The position numbers were made by a program, and so were the translations under genes. The notes beneath the pieces are model-generated. The model had not been told where the DNA came from, did no database searches, and saw nothing but the letters and a program-made list of their open reading frames with translations. From Knoxdaviesia capensis (lineage: Eukaryota > Ascomycota > Sordariomycetes > Microascales > Gondwanamycetaceae), in NCBI GenBank assembly GCA_001510575.1, contig LNGK01000004.1, forward strand, positions 3,098,667 to 3,162,666: a stretch of DNA of 64,000 nt. Reading direction: 5' to 3'. Shown piece by piece: positions 25,134-37,080 of the stretch. Positions within the stretch are counted from its first letter, which is position 1. Each line of letters begins with the position of its first letter.

Positions 25134-26612
25134 CACCCTCGTTCTGTTACACGCTCCTCCGTATTCTCCAGTGATTGGCTTCCAGTCGTGTGTAACTGTG
25201 TTTGGTTACCGAAGTCTAATTAACTCTGCTCTGTTTTTGTCGGCTCCGTCCCACCACATATTCGGCCACTGTCCTCGCAGTGGCTTGATTCAACCCATGG
25301 GCGGGTGTCAGGGGAGAAGAAGCGGATTTTCCCCAGACTATACCTCGCCTACGTCGCTAAAATTTGCAAGCTGAAACATTATTACCCGGCCGAAACTAAG
25401 CAGCGTCGTGCTTGCTTTCGGGCGGGCAGTGTGAGTGCGTGTGGCCTGTGGTAAGCGAGCCGGCACATCCGCTGCGTTCTTGCTTCGTTGCTCCGGGCAG
25501 TCCGGAGGATATCAGGAAGAGTACCTAGGTAGGCAGTGAGTGAGAGAGAGAGAGAAGCCGAGCGGGACAAGCGAGAGGGACAGACGCCGAGGCACATTCA
25601 GAGGGCCGACCTTCCGCCCGCTGGTCGCGTCATACGTCTCTGCTGGCATCGTGAGATCTGCAACACAACGGCCGACCGGGGGCCCTGAGATAAGTCTCTG
25701 TGCGGACATTGGCCGAAGTGTCGTGTGCCTGGTGTCTGCTTTGAGGGGTCAAAGGTGTACGTGGAACTCGACTACTCTCAGGCCGTCATCCACTGAAAGC
25801 CCACAGTAATTTCACCGCCACAGCGAATGAGAGATGCATCGGCTTTGATGCAATGCCATGCAGTCCTTGTGAAAAAATTCACCAGTTCCTTTTCGCGCTC
25901 GGTTAATGTGGTCTTGGCCAAAGGGCCGAAACTACCCATACGTGACCGCTTGCTTATCTTATCTCGGCCTCTTGTGGCTCCCCACCAACAGCATTTTCGA
26001 TGTTGACAGGCAATTTCCCTTTACCCCGCCACCGCTCTCTCTCTGAACTACGTATGTCGGCCTGTCTTTCTCTAGTGAATCGGCTTCTACTGTCTGTCTC
26101 ACTTGACAGCTTCCTGCCCAGGGGAACGGGAGATGTCTTGGTCGCCTTCTCTCTCTCTTTCAGCACACTTGTAAACGGGCTGTGCAGTATGCATGCAGCC
26201 AGGCCTGAACCTCTCTCCGCCAACCGTGTAAACGGCTCCCGGCTTCGTTTCGCTCCCCCCCCGGACACTACATTGGCCCCGACCCAGTATGTAGAGCAAC
26301 CATAACTCCTGCAGAGTGTTATCGTCATCCAATTTTATGTATCCATTTTATTTCTCTTTCTCAACTTCCTTACTCCCTGCCACTTCGACCAATTGTAGCA
26401 CTAAGAAGTGATTGATAGAGAACAGAACATATAATAAAATCGAATAAACTATAATTATAATCGCCGTAGCTGCTAGGTCCACAGTCTCGTTTGCTCTTTC
26501 CCCAGCTTCGTTCAGGCTCCTTCCCCTTCGCTTCTTCACCGCTCTCCGGCTTCCGGCCGTGCTCTTTCCTTGGAATTTTCGTCTCTCCTGACTAAGAATC
26601 CCGCCGCCGGAC

Positions 26613-26618
26613 TATATA
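26613..26618 (+). promoter_or_regulatory. Probable TATA box of the inositol-3-phosphate synthase gene
   Basis: ACTATATAAC at 26,611-26,620 lies just before a strongly pyrimidine-rich stretch that looks like a fungal transcription start zone. A CCAAT pentamer overlapping CAATTG (an E-box-type CANNTG) is at 26,389-26,395. I saw no exact match to the yeast inositol-response element. Confidence 0.45.
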
Positions 26619-26921
26619 ACCTTCTCACCTCCCGTCTCTCTTTTTCCCTCTCTCTTCTCCTTTCTTCTTCTTTTCTTCTTCACCCACAATTTCGGTCCCA
26701 TTGCTATATCGTATACTTTTCAATTCTCGCTTCTTTCAATCTTCCCAAACCCTCAACCCTCCCCCTTTTTATCCTTTTTATCTTCAACCCCTTGATACAT
26801 TAGAAGTCTCTTCTTTTTGTCCCCTTCCCACTCCCAACATTCTTCACCTGCCAACCCTCGTGAAATCTTAGATCGAGGATATCCTCGGTCGCCCCACCAC
26901 GTTCTCCAACCTTCTTAGATC

Positions 26922-27043
26922 GTAAGTTCTCTCTCTCTCTCTCTCACTCTGTGCCCTCATTCTGGAAGCTTTTTCGGCTTCTTAGATGACCAATTCTCGA
27001 AGCCTTCGCGATCTCCTCAACTAACACAAATGCCCCTCTCTAG
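26922..27043 (+). other. Predicted 5'-UTR intron of the inositol-3-phosphate synthase gene
   Basis: There is a consensus GTAAGT donor at 26,922, a CAACTAAC branch point near 27,018-27,025 and a pyrimidine-rich CTCTAG acceptor ending at 27,043. No ATG occurs between 27,044 and the start codon at 27,275, so the spliced leader would be free of upstream starts after the junction. Confidence 0.55.
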
Positions 27044-27274
27044 TGTGCATCACCCGTTCGCCGGAGCCCGTTGCTCATCTCCTGCAGGAGCAGCGGACTC
27101 AGCCTTTATTAGATAAACATCTTTTAAAATAAGGCTGTTTAAATCTCTTCTCGCTCTGTTTTCTTTTCCTTACGCTCCCCCCCTCGCTTCCAATCTCCTC
27201 TGCTCTGATCAATTTCGGAGCCTTGATTTTCTTTCCTCTCTGTTCTGTTGTACCTACAAAACAAGGAAGAAACC

Positions 27275-29003
27275 ATGGCCCCTCACGCCGAGCTGGACGC
27301 GGGCTCCCCGAACGGTGATTACCCCAATTCTACCCCTTTCTTTGAACCCGGCACTGCCTCTGGAAGTGCCACCACCACCAACGAACTTTTCAAGGTGGTC
27401 TCGCCCAATGTCACCTACACCGACGAGGCCATTCTGTCCAAGTACACCTACCGCACCACGTCGGTGACCAAGGACGAGACCACCGGAAAGTACACGGCCG
27501 TGCCCACCGAGACCGTCTATGACTTCAAGCTTGACCGCAAGATCCCCAAGCTCGGCGTCATGCTGGTCGGCTGGGGCGGCAACAACGGCTCGACCGTCAC
27601 CGCCGGCATCCTCGCCAACCGCCGCGGCCTGACGTGGGAGTCGCGCGAGGGCACCAAGACGTCCAACTACTACGGCTCGGTCATCATGGGCTCGACCGTC
27701 AAGCTCGGCACCGATGCCAAGACCGCTAAGGACGTCAACATCCCCTTCCACGACCTCGTGCCCATGGTCCACCCCAACGACATTGTGCTCGGCGGCTGGG
27801 ACATCAGCAGCATGAGCATTGCCGATGCCATGGACCGCGCCCAGGTGCTCGAGCCCACCCTCAAGACCCAGGTGCGCAAGGAGATGTCCAAGATGGTGCC
27901 GCTGCCGTCCATCTACTACCCGGACTTCATTGCTGCCAACCAGGAGGACCGTGCCGACAACATCCTCGAGGGAAGCAAGGCCTGCCAGGCCCACGTTGAC
28001 AAGCTCCGCAAGGACATCCAGTGAGTGAAGCTGTATCCTCGAATATCTATATGTAAAGTGACCAACACTAACCAACACTCGTAACAACAGGGACTTCAAG
28101 GCTTCCAACGAGCTTGACCGCGTCATTGTCCTCTGGACTGCCAACACTGAGCGTTATGCTGACCTCGTTGATGGCGTCAACGACACTGCCGACAACCTGC
28201 TCAAGGCCATCGAGGCCGGCCACGAGGAGGTGTCCCCGTCGACCGTGTTCGCGGTTGCCTGCATTCTCGAGCAGGTGCCGTTCATCAACGGCTCGCCGCA
28301 GAACACCTTCGTCCCCGGCGCCATCGAGCTGGCCGAGCGCCACAACTCGTTCATTGGCGGCGACGACTTCAAGTCGGGCCAGACCAAGATGAAGTCGGCG
28401 CTGGTCGACTTCCTGATCAACGCCGGCATCAAGCTGACGTCGATTGCCAGCTACAACCACCTGGGCAACAACGACGGCAAGAACCTGAGCTCGCACAAGC
28501 AGTTCCGGTCCAAGGAGATCTCCAAGTCCAACGTGGTCGACGACATGGTCGAGGCCAACAGCGTGCTGTACAAGCCGGGCGAGCACCCGGACCACACCGT
28601 GGTGATCAAGTACATGCCGGCGGTCGGCGACAACAAGCGCGCGCTCGACGAGTACTACGCCGAGATCTTCATGGGCGGCCACCAGACCATCTCGCTGTTC
28701 AACGTGTGCGAGGACTCGCTGCTGGCGTCGCCGCTGATCATCGACCTTGTGCTGGTTGCCGAGATCATGACCCGCATCCAGTGGCGCGCCCACTCGTCCG
28801 ACGGCGCCGTCACCAAGGACTTCAAGAGCTTCCACGCCGTCCTCAGCATTCTCAGCTACATGCTCAAGGCCCCGCTGACTCCCCCCGGAACCCCGGTTAT
28901 CAACGCGCTTGCCAAGCAGCGTGCCGCTCTGACCAACATCTTCCGGGCCTGTGTCGGTCTTGAGCCCGAGTCTGAGATGACTCTGGAGCACAAGCTGTTC
29001 TAA
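27275..29003 (+). CDS. INO1: Inositol-3-phosphate synthase
   Basis: This cytosolic NAD-dependent enzyme converts D-glucose 6-phosphate to 1D-myo-inositol 3-phosphate, the first step of inositol synthesis for phosphatidylinositol, sphingolipids and inositol phosphates. Exons are 27,275-28,020 and 28,091-29,003. The 70-nt intron has GTGAGT/CAG ends and its removal restores the reading ..RKDIQ-DFKASNELDR... The product is 552 residues, close to yeast Ino1 (533). The glycine-rich NAD-binding loop GWGGNNGSTVTAGILANR is at residues 99-116, and the conserved blocks NGSPQNTFVPGA and YNHLGNNDGKNLS of the catalytic region are present. The start at 27,275 (ACCATGG context) is the first ATG of the long frame; the frame extends upstream only from a TTG. 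It lies upstream of MRC1 in the same direction with a 1-kb gap. Confidence 0.97.
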
Positions 29004-30010
29004 GTGCTGAAGACGGACCCACGCATCTTATGCTGGTGTCTTGTAAAGGGGGAGCTGCGATGAACTCAGTTCCTGTGGTCCCTCATTTTCCCCTCACTTT
29101 TTTTTCGTTCTTAAGAGTTTTGAACTAGTTGGAGACTTTCAAGTATCTCCAAGTGGTTTATATTCGTCTCCAATTTTCCGGCCTGGTCGAGGTTTGGTTT
29201 GCTTGTCAAGGGATCAGGTGTTTTCACAGACTGTGAAGCAGTCTCCGAGGGGGAGGATATTTCTATATATTGCCATGCTTCCATCTGCCCACTCATTTTT
29301 CAAATCTATAACCTGTCGATGACCCGGAGCTTTCCGGGTTCTCTCGTATGTTTCTGCTGTTTCCTTCGCCTGTGATCTTTTTTCTGTTGTAGCTTTGCTC
29401 TTGTGCTGGTGTGTTCCGGTGGTTAGTCTTGCTGTTGCCTGGATCTTTTCGTCTTCTGCTATCCAATGGCTTTGTAGGAGGGTTTCAATGTGCTGGGAAT
29501 GTTGAAGTGACCGGGAAATGCTTGTCCTGGGCGATAAGGAGGAGAGGAACAGCTGTTCAGACAAACGAAGCTGACCGAGGTAAGGACAGTGCGAAGACGG
29601 CACACACACACACCGTACTAACCCTAAGACTGCCACACCGCGGCGCCACTTTAAAAACGCGCCCCAGCCACAAAAAGCAACCGCGACAACGCGCTCCAAA
29701 CGCGTTAAGCAGAAAAAGCTCCAAGCAGCGAAATTCATTGATACACCCAAAATAAAATCAACACCAGAAAATCCTCGCCTTTTCTCTCTCTTCCTTCACT
29801 CAATCTCTTTCTTTCCTCCCCACATTACAACTACACCACAACTCAGCTTTTAAACCCCAATTTCCGTGAATAGCTTCTATTTATTACTTTCCCTTTTTCT
29901 TCTCTTGTATCCCATTTCTTTTCACCCAATTCCTCCATCATTCGACAAATCTTCCAATTCGACCCTCTCCTTCTCGAGCTTGGAGCATCACGGCTCCAAC
30001 CTCCCGAACC
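29004..30010. other. Intergenic region between INO1 and MRC1
   Basis: It holds the INO1 3' region and the MRC1 promoter and leader. A telomere-like AACCCTAA lies at about 29,620, and the last 250 bases are CT-rich, as in other leaders of this window. No other gene was seen. Confidence 0.5.
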
Positions 30011-33000
30011 ATGCTTTCGCCGCGCTCGAAGCTTCAGGCGCTGCTGGCCGAGGCTAGCAGCGGCTCTGAAGACGACGGCGCGTCACACACCAGCTCGCCG
30101 CCGGCCGCCACGCGAACCCGTACCGCCAACATCCCATCGTCCGACGACGACTCCGAAGATGATATTGTGCGGCCCAAGGGTCGCTTTGCTGCGCGTATGC
30201 TGGAGCAGACCGAAGCCTCTGCCGCTGCCGGACTGAGTGCGCGGGACCGGCTCAAGCGGATGCTGCAGATTGGTGGCGAAGAGACCCAGCAGGAGGAGCA
30301 GCAAAACGCCCAGGTCCCCCAAGACGCCGTCGACGACCAGGCCGACGCCGTCGTGGCTGCTGCCCCTCGACGCAGACTCATGCAGAAGAACACTCGCCAC
30401 CAAACTCCCGAGCCGGACACACAAACTACTTCGCACACCGCCGCTACGCAGAGCCCCGGCCTGTTTGTGTCGCCGGGCCCCTCATCGGCCGCCAAGCCCG
30501 CGTCGACGCGTCCCGGCAGTGACGCCGACTCCAACACCAGCGATAACGACCTGCCCGATATGGCGTCACTGACCGGCAAGCCCCGCTTCCAAGCCCTGGT
30601 TGAGAAGAAACGCCAGGAGCGGTTGGCCCGCGAGGCCGCCGAGGAGGAAGAGCGCGCGGCCCGCCTGGCTGCGCGCCAGGAAGAGTTCCAGCAGGACGTG
30701 CTGCCCGGCTCGGACGCGGACGACGACGGCGGCATTTCCGACGACGAGGGCGGCCGCAGACTCACCCAGCGCACCGCAAAGGCCGGCCGCCGCGGCGGTG
30801 CCGATGGGCCTGCAGCGCGCAAGGCGAGCCGCAAGGCGCTGGAGGAGATGCACCGCGAGACGCAGCGCATGGCGCGCAGCATGCAGCTGGTGCACGAGGC
30901 CCGCACGCGCAAGAAGGTTTCCAAGGCGTCGCTGTTCGAGAAGTTCAACTTCCGGCCTGCGGGGGCGCCGGCTGCTGCCCCCGCTGCTCCGGACAGCTCT
31001 AGCCGGCCTGCGTCGCCGGGAAGCGCGAAGCACAGCGATAACGAGGCGAAGGAGTCGGATACTCCCCCCAGCTCGCCCCCGGTCGGTGGCACCCCGAAGA
31101 AGACTGCTGCCGCCACCGCTGACGCTACCGAAGCCACCGAGACCGCCCCCCTGGCTGCTCCCATTGCCACGACCACCACTGAAGAGAAGCAGCAACCCCA
31201 TGGCATCCTCAAGGGTGTGTCTGATACCACCACAAAGGCCAAGCCCCGCGTCCGGGTAAAGCTGCCGCCCATGCACGCGAATGCCATGATGGTTGACCTG
31301 GACGACGACGACATGGAACTGACGATTGTCGGCCGCCCGCACAAGAACTCAGCCAAGATCGACCGCATCTTCGCCAGCGTGCCGGAGAAGCAAGCCCGCG
31401 AATCATCGGCCTTCCTGCGCCTGCAGCAACTGGCGCGTCCCGGATCGCCCGAGCGCCGACGCCAGCCACCTACTAAAGCCGGTGCTTCCAAGAGCCCGTC
31501 GGCGGCCCGGCATGCTGACATGACCGCCCCCGAGATGGAGGCGATGCTGCGGCAGCGCGCGCGTGTGCAGGCCAAGGCCGAGCGCGAGCGGCGCATGGAG
31601 CAGCTGCGGGCGCGCGGCGTGGTCGTGCAGACGCTCGAGGAGCGCGAGAAGGAGATGGAGGATGTGGAGAATATGGTGGCGCGCGCGCGCGAGGAGGCCG
31701 AGCGCATCATGAAGGTTGAGCATGCGGAGGCGCGCGAGAAGGGCGAGGCCGGTGGCGAGGGTGATATTCTGGCGTGGGATGAGAGCGATGATGAGGAGTA
31801 CAAGGGTGCTGACGAGGGTGGCGACGGAGAGGAAGAGGAGGGAGATGAGGAGGGGGAGGAAGAAGCTGAATTGGACCTCTCTGGATCTGAAGATGAAGAG
31901 GAGGAGGAAGACGATGACGGCGAGGAGAAGATTGCGGGCGATGTCAAGGGCCTGCTCGACGACGAGGCCGACGATGACGATGACGAGGAGATGGCTGATG
32001 GTACCGAAGCTGAAGACGACGAAGAGGTCGTCGCGGCGAAGCCCAAGGCCCGCCGTGCGAAACAGGCTGTGGTCCTCTCCGACGACGAAGATGAGACCAT
32101 CACGTCCACGCCTCTGCCTGCCGCAACCCCCGCCAAGCCCGCCGCCTCCAAGCACGTTATCGACGAGTCCCCCGCCGCGCCTATGTCGGTCATCCGGTCT
32201 GCCCGCAAGACCTTCATCCCGGGGCTGCCCGTGACCGGCCCCGCCGGCCTGGGGCTGACGCAGATCTTCGCCGGCACCATGGACGACAGCCAGGCGTCGC
32301 AGCAGCAGTTCCTCGGCGCCGGCGCCACGCCCGCGTCGCTCCCGGGCTTCAACCCGACCTTTGCGTTCGACTCGCAGCCCGACATCGACATGCGGGATGC
32401 GACCCCCGCGGTCGGTGCCACCGAGGACGACGAAATCAGCCAGCCGATCAGCCTGCACTTCGACCAGAGCCAGATGCACGCGTTCGAGAGCCTGCCCAAC
32501 ATGTTCGCCACGCAGAACGAGCACGTCGACCTGTTTATGCCGACGCAGGACGCGGGGCTGGAGGACCACACGCCGATGCGCGAGCGCTTCATCGCGCGCA
32601 GCATGTCGGTGGTCACGGCGGTGGTGCCTGCGGACGGCGACGAGCAGGTGGTGCACGAGTCGCCGTTGGTGGCGCGCCGCGGCCGTCTTCGCCGCAAGGC
32701 TGATGTGCTTGCCCAGTCCGACGCTGACGCTGACGGTGCCGCCCCTGCTGCTGGGGACGACAACAATGATGCAGAGTCCGTGGTGGCTGAGACTCCGGCG
32801 ACCGCCGAAGACGAGTTTGGCTTTGGCACGAAGACGGCGTTTGCGGCGATGAAGGAGTCTGCAGTGGCTGCGGCGCGCGAGGAGCGGCGGCGCGAGCGTG
32901 CTCTCCTGCAGGCCGAGTACAACCGCAAGAAGAGCAAGGCGCGCGAGATGGTCGAGGAGCAGGCCGAGGAGTCGGACGACGAGTATGCCGGCCTGGGCGG

Positions 33001-34330
33001 CGTTGAAGGCAACAGTGATGATGAGGACGACTCTGATGCTGCGTCGGTCAAGGAGATGATTGATGACTCGACGAATGCGAATGGCGAGGCGGAGGCGCGC
33101 AAGCTTGCAGCCTTTTACGCGTAAGTTTCATCCCCCATCTTCGTTCCCCATTTCTACGATTTGTACATACTAACATGCTTCCTCCGGACCAGCGACAAGG
33201 AGCGCAAGACCGACGAAGCGCAGGTCGAGAAGCTGTTCAAGGACATCACCACGGGCATGCTCCGGCGCAAGCGGCGCGGCGGTGGTGGTGGCGGCGAGTG
33301 GGACCTCTCGGACGAGGACGACGGCGGCGAGGCGGCGCGGCGGCGCAAGCGGCGGCAGTTTGAGCGGATGCAGCGGGCGCTGTTTGCCGACGAGCGCATC
33401 AAGAAGATTGCCGAGACGCCGGAGTCGCTGGCGTTCCTGCGCACGATTGAAGACCGCGCCAGCGACGACGAGGGCGAGCTGTCGGCGCGCGAGATCATCC
33501 AGGTGATTTCCGGCGATGAAGATGAGACTACCACCGGTACCGATACGCCGGGCGCGTCGCAGCAGCGCATCCCGGATAGCCAGCCGGCAGCCGCGCGCAC
33601 GTCGGGCGTGGTGCGGCGTAGCGCGGCGAGTGCGCGGCGCACGGTGGCGGTGGCGCGGCCGGCGAATCTCGGCGAGATCCGCAAGTCGCTGTCGTTCCTC
33701 CTGGACGACCCGCATGCGGACCTGGTGGGCCCGACCACCGTCGACGTGTCGGACGAGGAAGGTGATGCCGTCGGTGCATCGGACGCTGCCGAAGGGGATG
33801 CGGAGGAGGATGACTTGCTTGGGGACGCGCCGAGTGGGAGCAACAAGGAGAACGACGTCGTGATCACCGGTGCCAACCCGCGGCGGGTGCCGGCGGTGGC
33901 CAAGGCGGTGGTGATCGACCGGCTCGCGCTCAAGCGCCAGTCGTCGTCGACGGTGTCCTCGCGGCGCATGGCGTTCGCGGCGCCCGGCTCGACCGCCGCC
34001 AGCGCCACCGGCACGGGCTTCCGCGCGCCCGGTCTCCTGCGCCGCGCCACGACCAACTCGATGCTCTCGGCGACCACCTCGAGCACGTCCACCTCGGGCA
34101 CGTCTACGCCCCACTCGACGACCTCCAATACTGGTGGCAGCGGGTTTGGCGATGCGAAGGTGCGCAAGACGGCGAGCAAGTCCAGCGGCGTCAACTTCTT
34201 TGCGCGCGAGAACGAGCGGCGGGCCAAGCTGGAGGGGGCCGAGAAGCGGCGGGCGGAGAAGCGCATCAAGGGGGCGGAGAGCCGCGGGCGGGCGGTCGGG
34301 GGGTTGTTTGGGAAGGGCAAGTTTGAGTAA
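30011..34330 (+). CDS. MRC1: Mediator of replication checkpoint, Mrc1/Claspin family
   Basis: Mrc1 is a replisome-bound adaptor that carries the stalled-fork signal from the Mec1/ATR kinase to the Rad53/Cds1 kinase and supports fork speed. Exons are 30,011-33,120 and 33,193-34,330. The 72-nt intron has GTAAGT, a TACTAAC branch point and CAG, and splicing gives ..KLAAFYA-DKERKTDEAQVEKLF... The product is 1,415 residues. It is mostly charged and disordered, with long Asp/Glu blocks at about 590-680 and a coiled-coil-like Arg/Glu-rich stretch at about 500-575. The Mrc1-like domain covers roughly residues 970-1,130 (about 32,920-33,480). It has many SQ/TQ sites, the expected ATR/Tel1 phosphorylation targets, including a cluster in 31,950-32,560. 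The start is the first ATG after a CT-rich leader. It converges with the dCMP deaminase gene, with 243 bases between the stops. Confidence 0.88.
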
Positions 34331-34573
34331 GGTGACTCTGACTTTTTTCTTTCTTTCTTTTCTTTCTGTTTTATTCGCGGATGGTGTTCTTTCATGGGTG
34401 TTACGGCATGGCATAGGGCGTCTTGGAGGCATTGTTTAGTTTAGGGTCTACTTGCTAAGTGTTGCGTGAAGGCATAGACGCATGTACGGCTTAATGTAAC
34501 TGTGCTAGTGGAATGCAGAAAGATTCAACGGCTCATATATAACAGTAAAGAGGCATATGGAGATGCTCTTCGC

Positions 34574-35768
34574 CTAGTAGTCCAAGTTCTCTAGGTGGAT
34601 CAGTCCGTTGGGGGGCTATCACAGAACAAACAAACAAACAAACAAACAGTCAGCTCGGCACCCCTCAGGAGGTCTCAAGATATAGCATATACTCACCGGC
34701 ACAAACTGGCGCAGCTTGACTCCCGCCTCACGGAACACATCGGCCGTGGCGGTATCCATACTATAGCTGCGGCCATACACGACCTCGCCAATGCCGACCT
34801 GGCAGATCTTGATACTGCAGGTCAGGCACGGGCAGGTATCGCAGTAGAGCACACAGCCCTCGTGAATGCGCTCCCGCCCCGCCTCCAGCAGCGCGTTCTC
34901 CTCGGCGTGGATGCACAGACACGTGGCCAGGGCGGCGCCCGACGAGGCGCCGGCGTTGCAGCGCGCACACCCGCCGTCGGCGCAGTTGCGCAGCCCGCGC
35001 GGCGTGCCGTTGTAGCCGGTCGACACCACGCGCTTGCCGCGGCCGACCAGCACGCAGCCGACGCGGCGCTTCATGCAGTTCGAGCGCTGCGACGCGAGCG
35101 CGGCCAGCGACATGAAGTACAGGTCCCACGACGGCCGCAGCCGGTCCGGGTTCGCCAGGTCGAGCTTGCCGAGCGTGGCGTACAGGTGGGCGAGCGACGC
35201 CGACGTGTTGAGCAGGCGCACGGTGGCGCGGCTGATCAGCGGCTGCAGGCCGGCGTGCGGGTCGTACAGGTGGGCGTCGGAGCGCGCCGCGAAGACCGCC
35301 AGCGGGACGGCCGGCGGCGGGCTCGGCGCGGCGGCGGCGGCGGCGCGGGCGTTGTAGCGGGCGTGGCGCACGGTGAGCGGCGCGTCGACGCTGATGAGGA
35401 TGAAGAAGGGGCGGTGGATGAGCACGTCGAGCACGGCCTCGTCGTGGACGTCCGTCGTCACCCAGCGGTCGTTCCAGCGCGCGGTGACGAAGGCCAGCAG
35501 CGCGTCGGCCGAGCTGAAGCGCGTGGTGGTGGCGGTGGCGGACGGCGCGGCCGGCTCGTCGCCGCTCTCGGATGGCTCGGGGGACGGCGTGGCGGCGGCC
35601 GGCTGCAGGAACAGCTGCTTGAAGCCGTGGTGGTCGACCAGGTAGCGCGCCACGGTTTTCTTGCCGGCGCAGATGCCTGGCGGGAGTGAGTGTCAGTGAT
35701 GGGAGGCCTTTGAGGGTCGGGAAGCGGAAGGGGGGGGCTGTCTTACCGCCGCAGATTCCGAGAAGCAT
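34574..35768 (-). CDS. DCD1: Deoxycytidylate (dCMP) deaminase
   Basis: The enzyme deaminates dCMP to dUMP, feeding thymidylate synthesis. Exons on the minus strand are 35,747-35,768 (22 nt), 34,697-35,676 and 34,574-34,615. The introns (35,677-35,746 and 34,616-34,696) have GTAAGA/CAG and GTGAGT/TAG ends. Splicing gives 347 residues that begin MLLGICGGICAGKKTVARYL and end FVPPPNGLIHLENLDY. The catalytic zinc site is present: HAEEN at residues 264-268 and PCLTC with Cys 291 and 294. A conserved WDLYFM..A..S..MKRRVG block and the nucleotide-binding GYNGTPRG lie upstream. The N-terminal glycine-rich, kinase-like segment is typical of fungal members. A 13-codon final exon is easily missed by gene finders. 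The gene is divergent from ATG7. Confidence 0.95.
34623..34648. repeat. (CAAA)n microsatellite inside DCD1 intron 2
   Basis: About five CAAA units on the plus strand read as TTTG on the coding strand. They sit between the branch-point-like CTGAC and the TAG acceptor of the last intron, so length changes would alter branch-to-acceptor spacing. Confidence 0.8.
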
Positions 35769-37080
35769 GGCTGGATGTGGAAATGTAAATAGCAAAGGTC
35801 TATCTGGGGTCGTATCTGGATACCAAAGAATAGTCTCAGGTCACTTGGATTTGCTTCTGTGGGTTCTCCGTCAAAATGTCGTTGCAAAGTCTAGTATCAA
35901 ACAGCTGAAGATATCACAAAGCCCCTTGAAAACGCGTCTGTACGCGTTTAGTGGCGGCTGCGTTAAAGTGCAAAATAAGGGTTAGCTAGGGTCTGGAAGC
36001 AGGGGCCCTATTGTTCCTTCCCGATCTTTGCTGTCGTCACTGGCCACAGCCGTGGGGGTCTGAATCTGAGAGAACCGGAAAGAAGCAGGGACCAGGTGCT
36101 CCTTCCGAGTCTGACTGACGGGATGCCGTGTTGTTATCGCGATAAGCACCGGCCATGTGACTTTGGTGAGACACAATGTCGTGGACTTCTTGGTGTGGTC
36201 GGCCGGTGTACGTTGGCCAGCTTGCCCCGTCACATGAACTTCAGGGAGGAACATGACACATTTCTAGGCAGAAGACGGACGAAGTGGACGGACTTCTTGC
36301 TTAAACAGCCTCGCTTTCCCTGGACTGTGAGGTCTGCTCGAAAGGCCGGCGTTTCGCCCTCTCAGGCCTGGGTTTAACCCTGATGCCGTAGCCGCCTCGC
36401 TTGCCGCCTAAAACCGCTCCTGCTTGCGAAGAAGCCCTGCCGCCATTATAAATCCCACAGTGGTTCCTGCCTCCAGGAGCTGTTTACCCCTCATTTACCC
36501 TCCCCAGGGAACATCAATTACAGGGCATGCAGGTACCTCTGCTAGTGTTTTTGGGGGCGTGATACAAACGCCCCGGAGTTCAGTCATAGGTTGGAGAGCT
36601 CCTGCCCTCTAGAGCTTCCTTCTCCGAATGACACATCTTTTGTCAATCTGGAAAGAGTAACACCCTTGATTTTTGTACCTGTATTTTCTTTTGGTGATAT
36701 CCTCTTCGTCTCTCTTTTCTCCCTTCTCTTTTCTCTCTCGTTTCTTCCTCTCTTCAACTTATTTTTTCCTGATCGTGATCTCTCTTCTTTTCTTCCCCGA
36801 ATCATCCCACCTTTTTCTTTTTCCGGCTTCACCCTTGTTCCTGCATCGCTGGTCTGCCCCGCGTCACTCGTCTTTCGGTGCCTTCATTCTTTTCTCCTGT
36901 CACTATCACCAGCCTCATATTGACTGTGCTGACCCGGGATCTTTATTCCTGATCTTGTCTTCGTTCCTCTTATCACACACTGCTTTCTTGGTCCTCCGCT
37001 TCCTTCCGCCGCCATTTCCATCTCCCAGAAACGTCCCTCCCAAACCCTTAACCCTAACTCGCCCCTCCGCCGCCACAACC
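35769..37080. other. Divergent promoter region between DCD1 and ATG7
   Basis: The region is 1.3 kb without a gene. It has telomere-like motifs near both starts (AAGGGTTAG at about 35,977-35,985 and TTAACCCTAA at about 37,049-37,058) and a CT-rich leader from about 36,700 to the ATG7 start. The long plus frame opening at 36,673 is an upstream extension of the ATG7 frame without conserved sequence. Confidence 0.5.

Larger units (their letters stand above)
23591..27274. other. Intergenic region upstream of the inositol phosphate synthase gene
   Basis: No gene was recognised in about 3.7 kb. It contains a (GA)n microsatellite at 24,799-24,844, a (GT)n tract at 25,101-25,131, a telomere-like AAACCCTAA at 24,604-24,612, and a CT-rich leader from about 26,620 onwards that belongs to the downstream gene. 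Confidence 0.5.

Noticed and set aside
27254..28147. Long minus-strand frames opposite INO1, and similar long antisense frames opposite MRC1, DCD1, ATG7 and the histone-fold gene
   Set aside because: These are shadows created by GC-rich third codon positions; the plus- or minus-strand genes with conserved domains explain them.
37045..37058. A true telomere end or subtelomere suggested by AACCCTAA repeats
   Set aside because: Only one or two units occur at each site and they sit between housekeeping genes, so this is not a telomeric array.
36673..37080. N-terminal extension of ATG7 to an upstream start at 36,673
   Set aside because: The extension is Phe/Leu/Ser-rich from a CT-rich leader and unlike any Atg7; conserved sequence starts at the ATG at 37,081.
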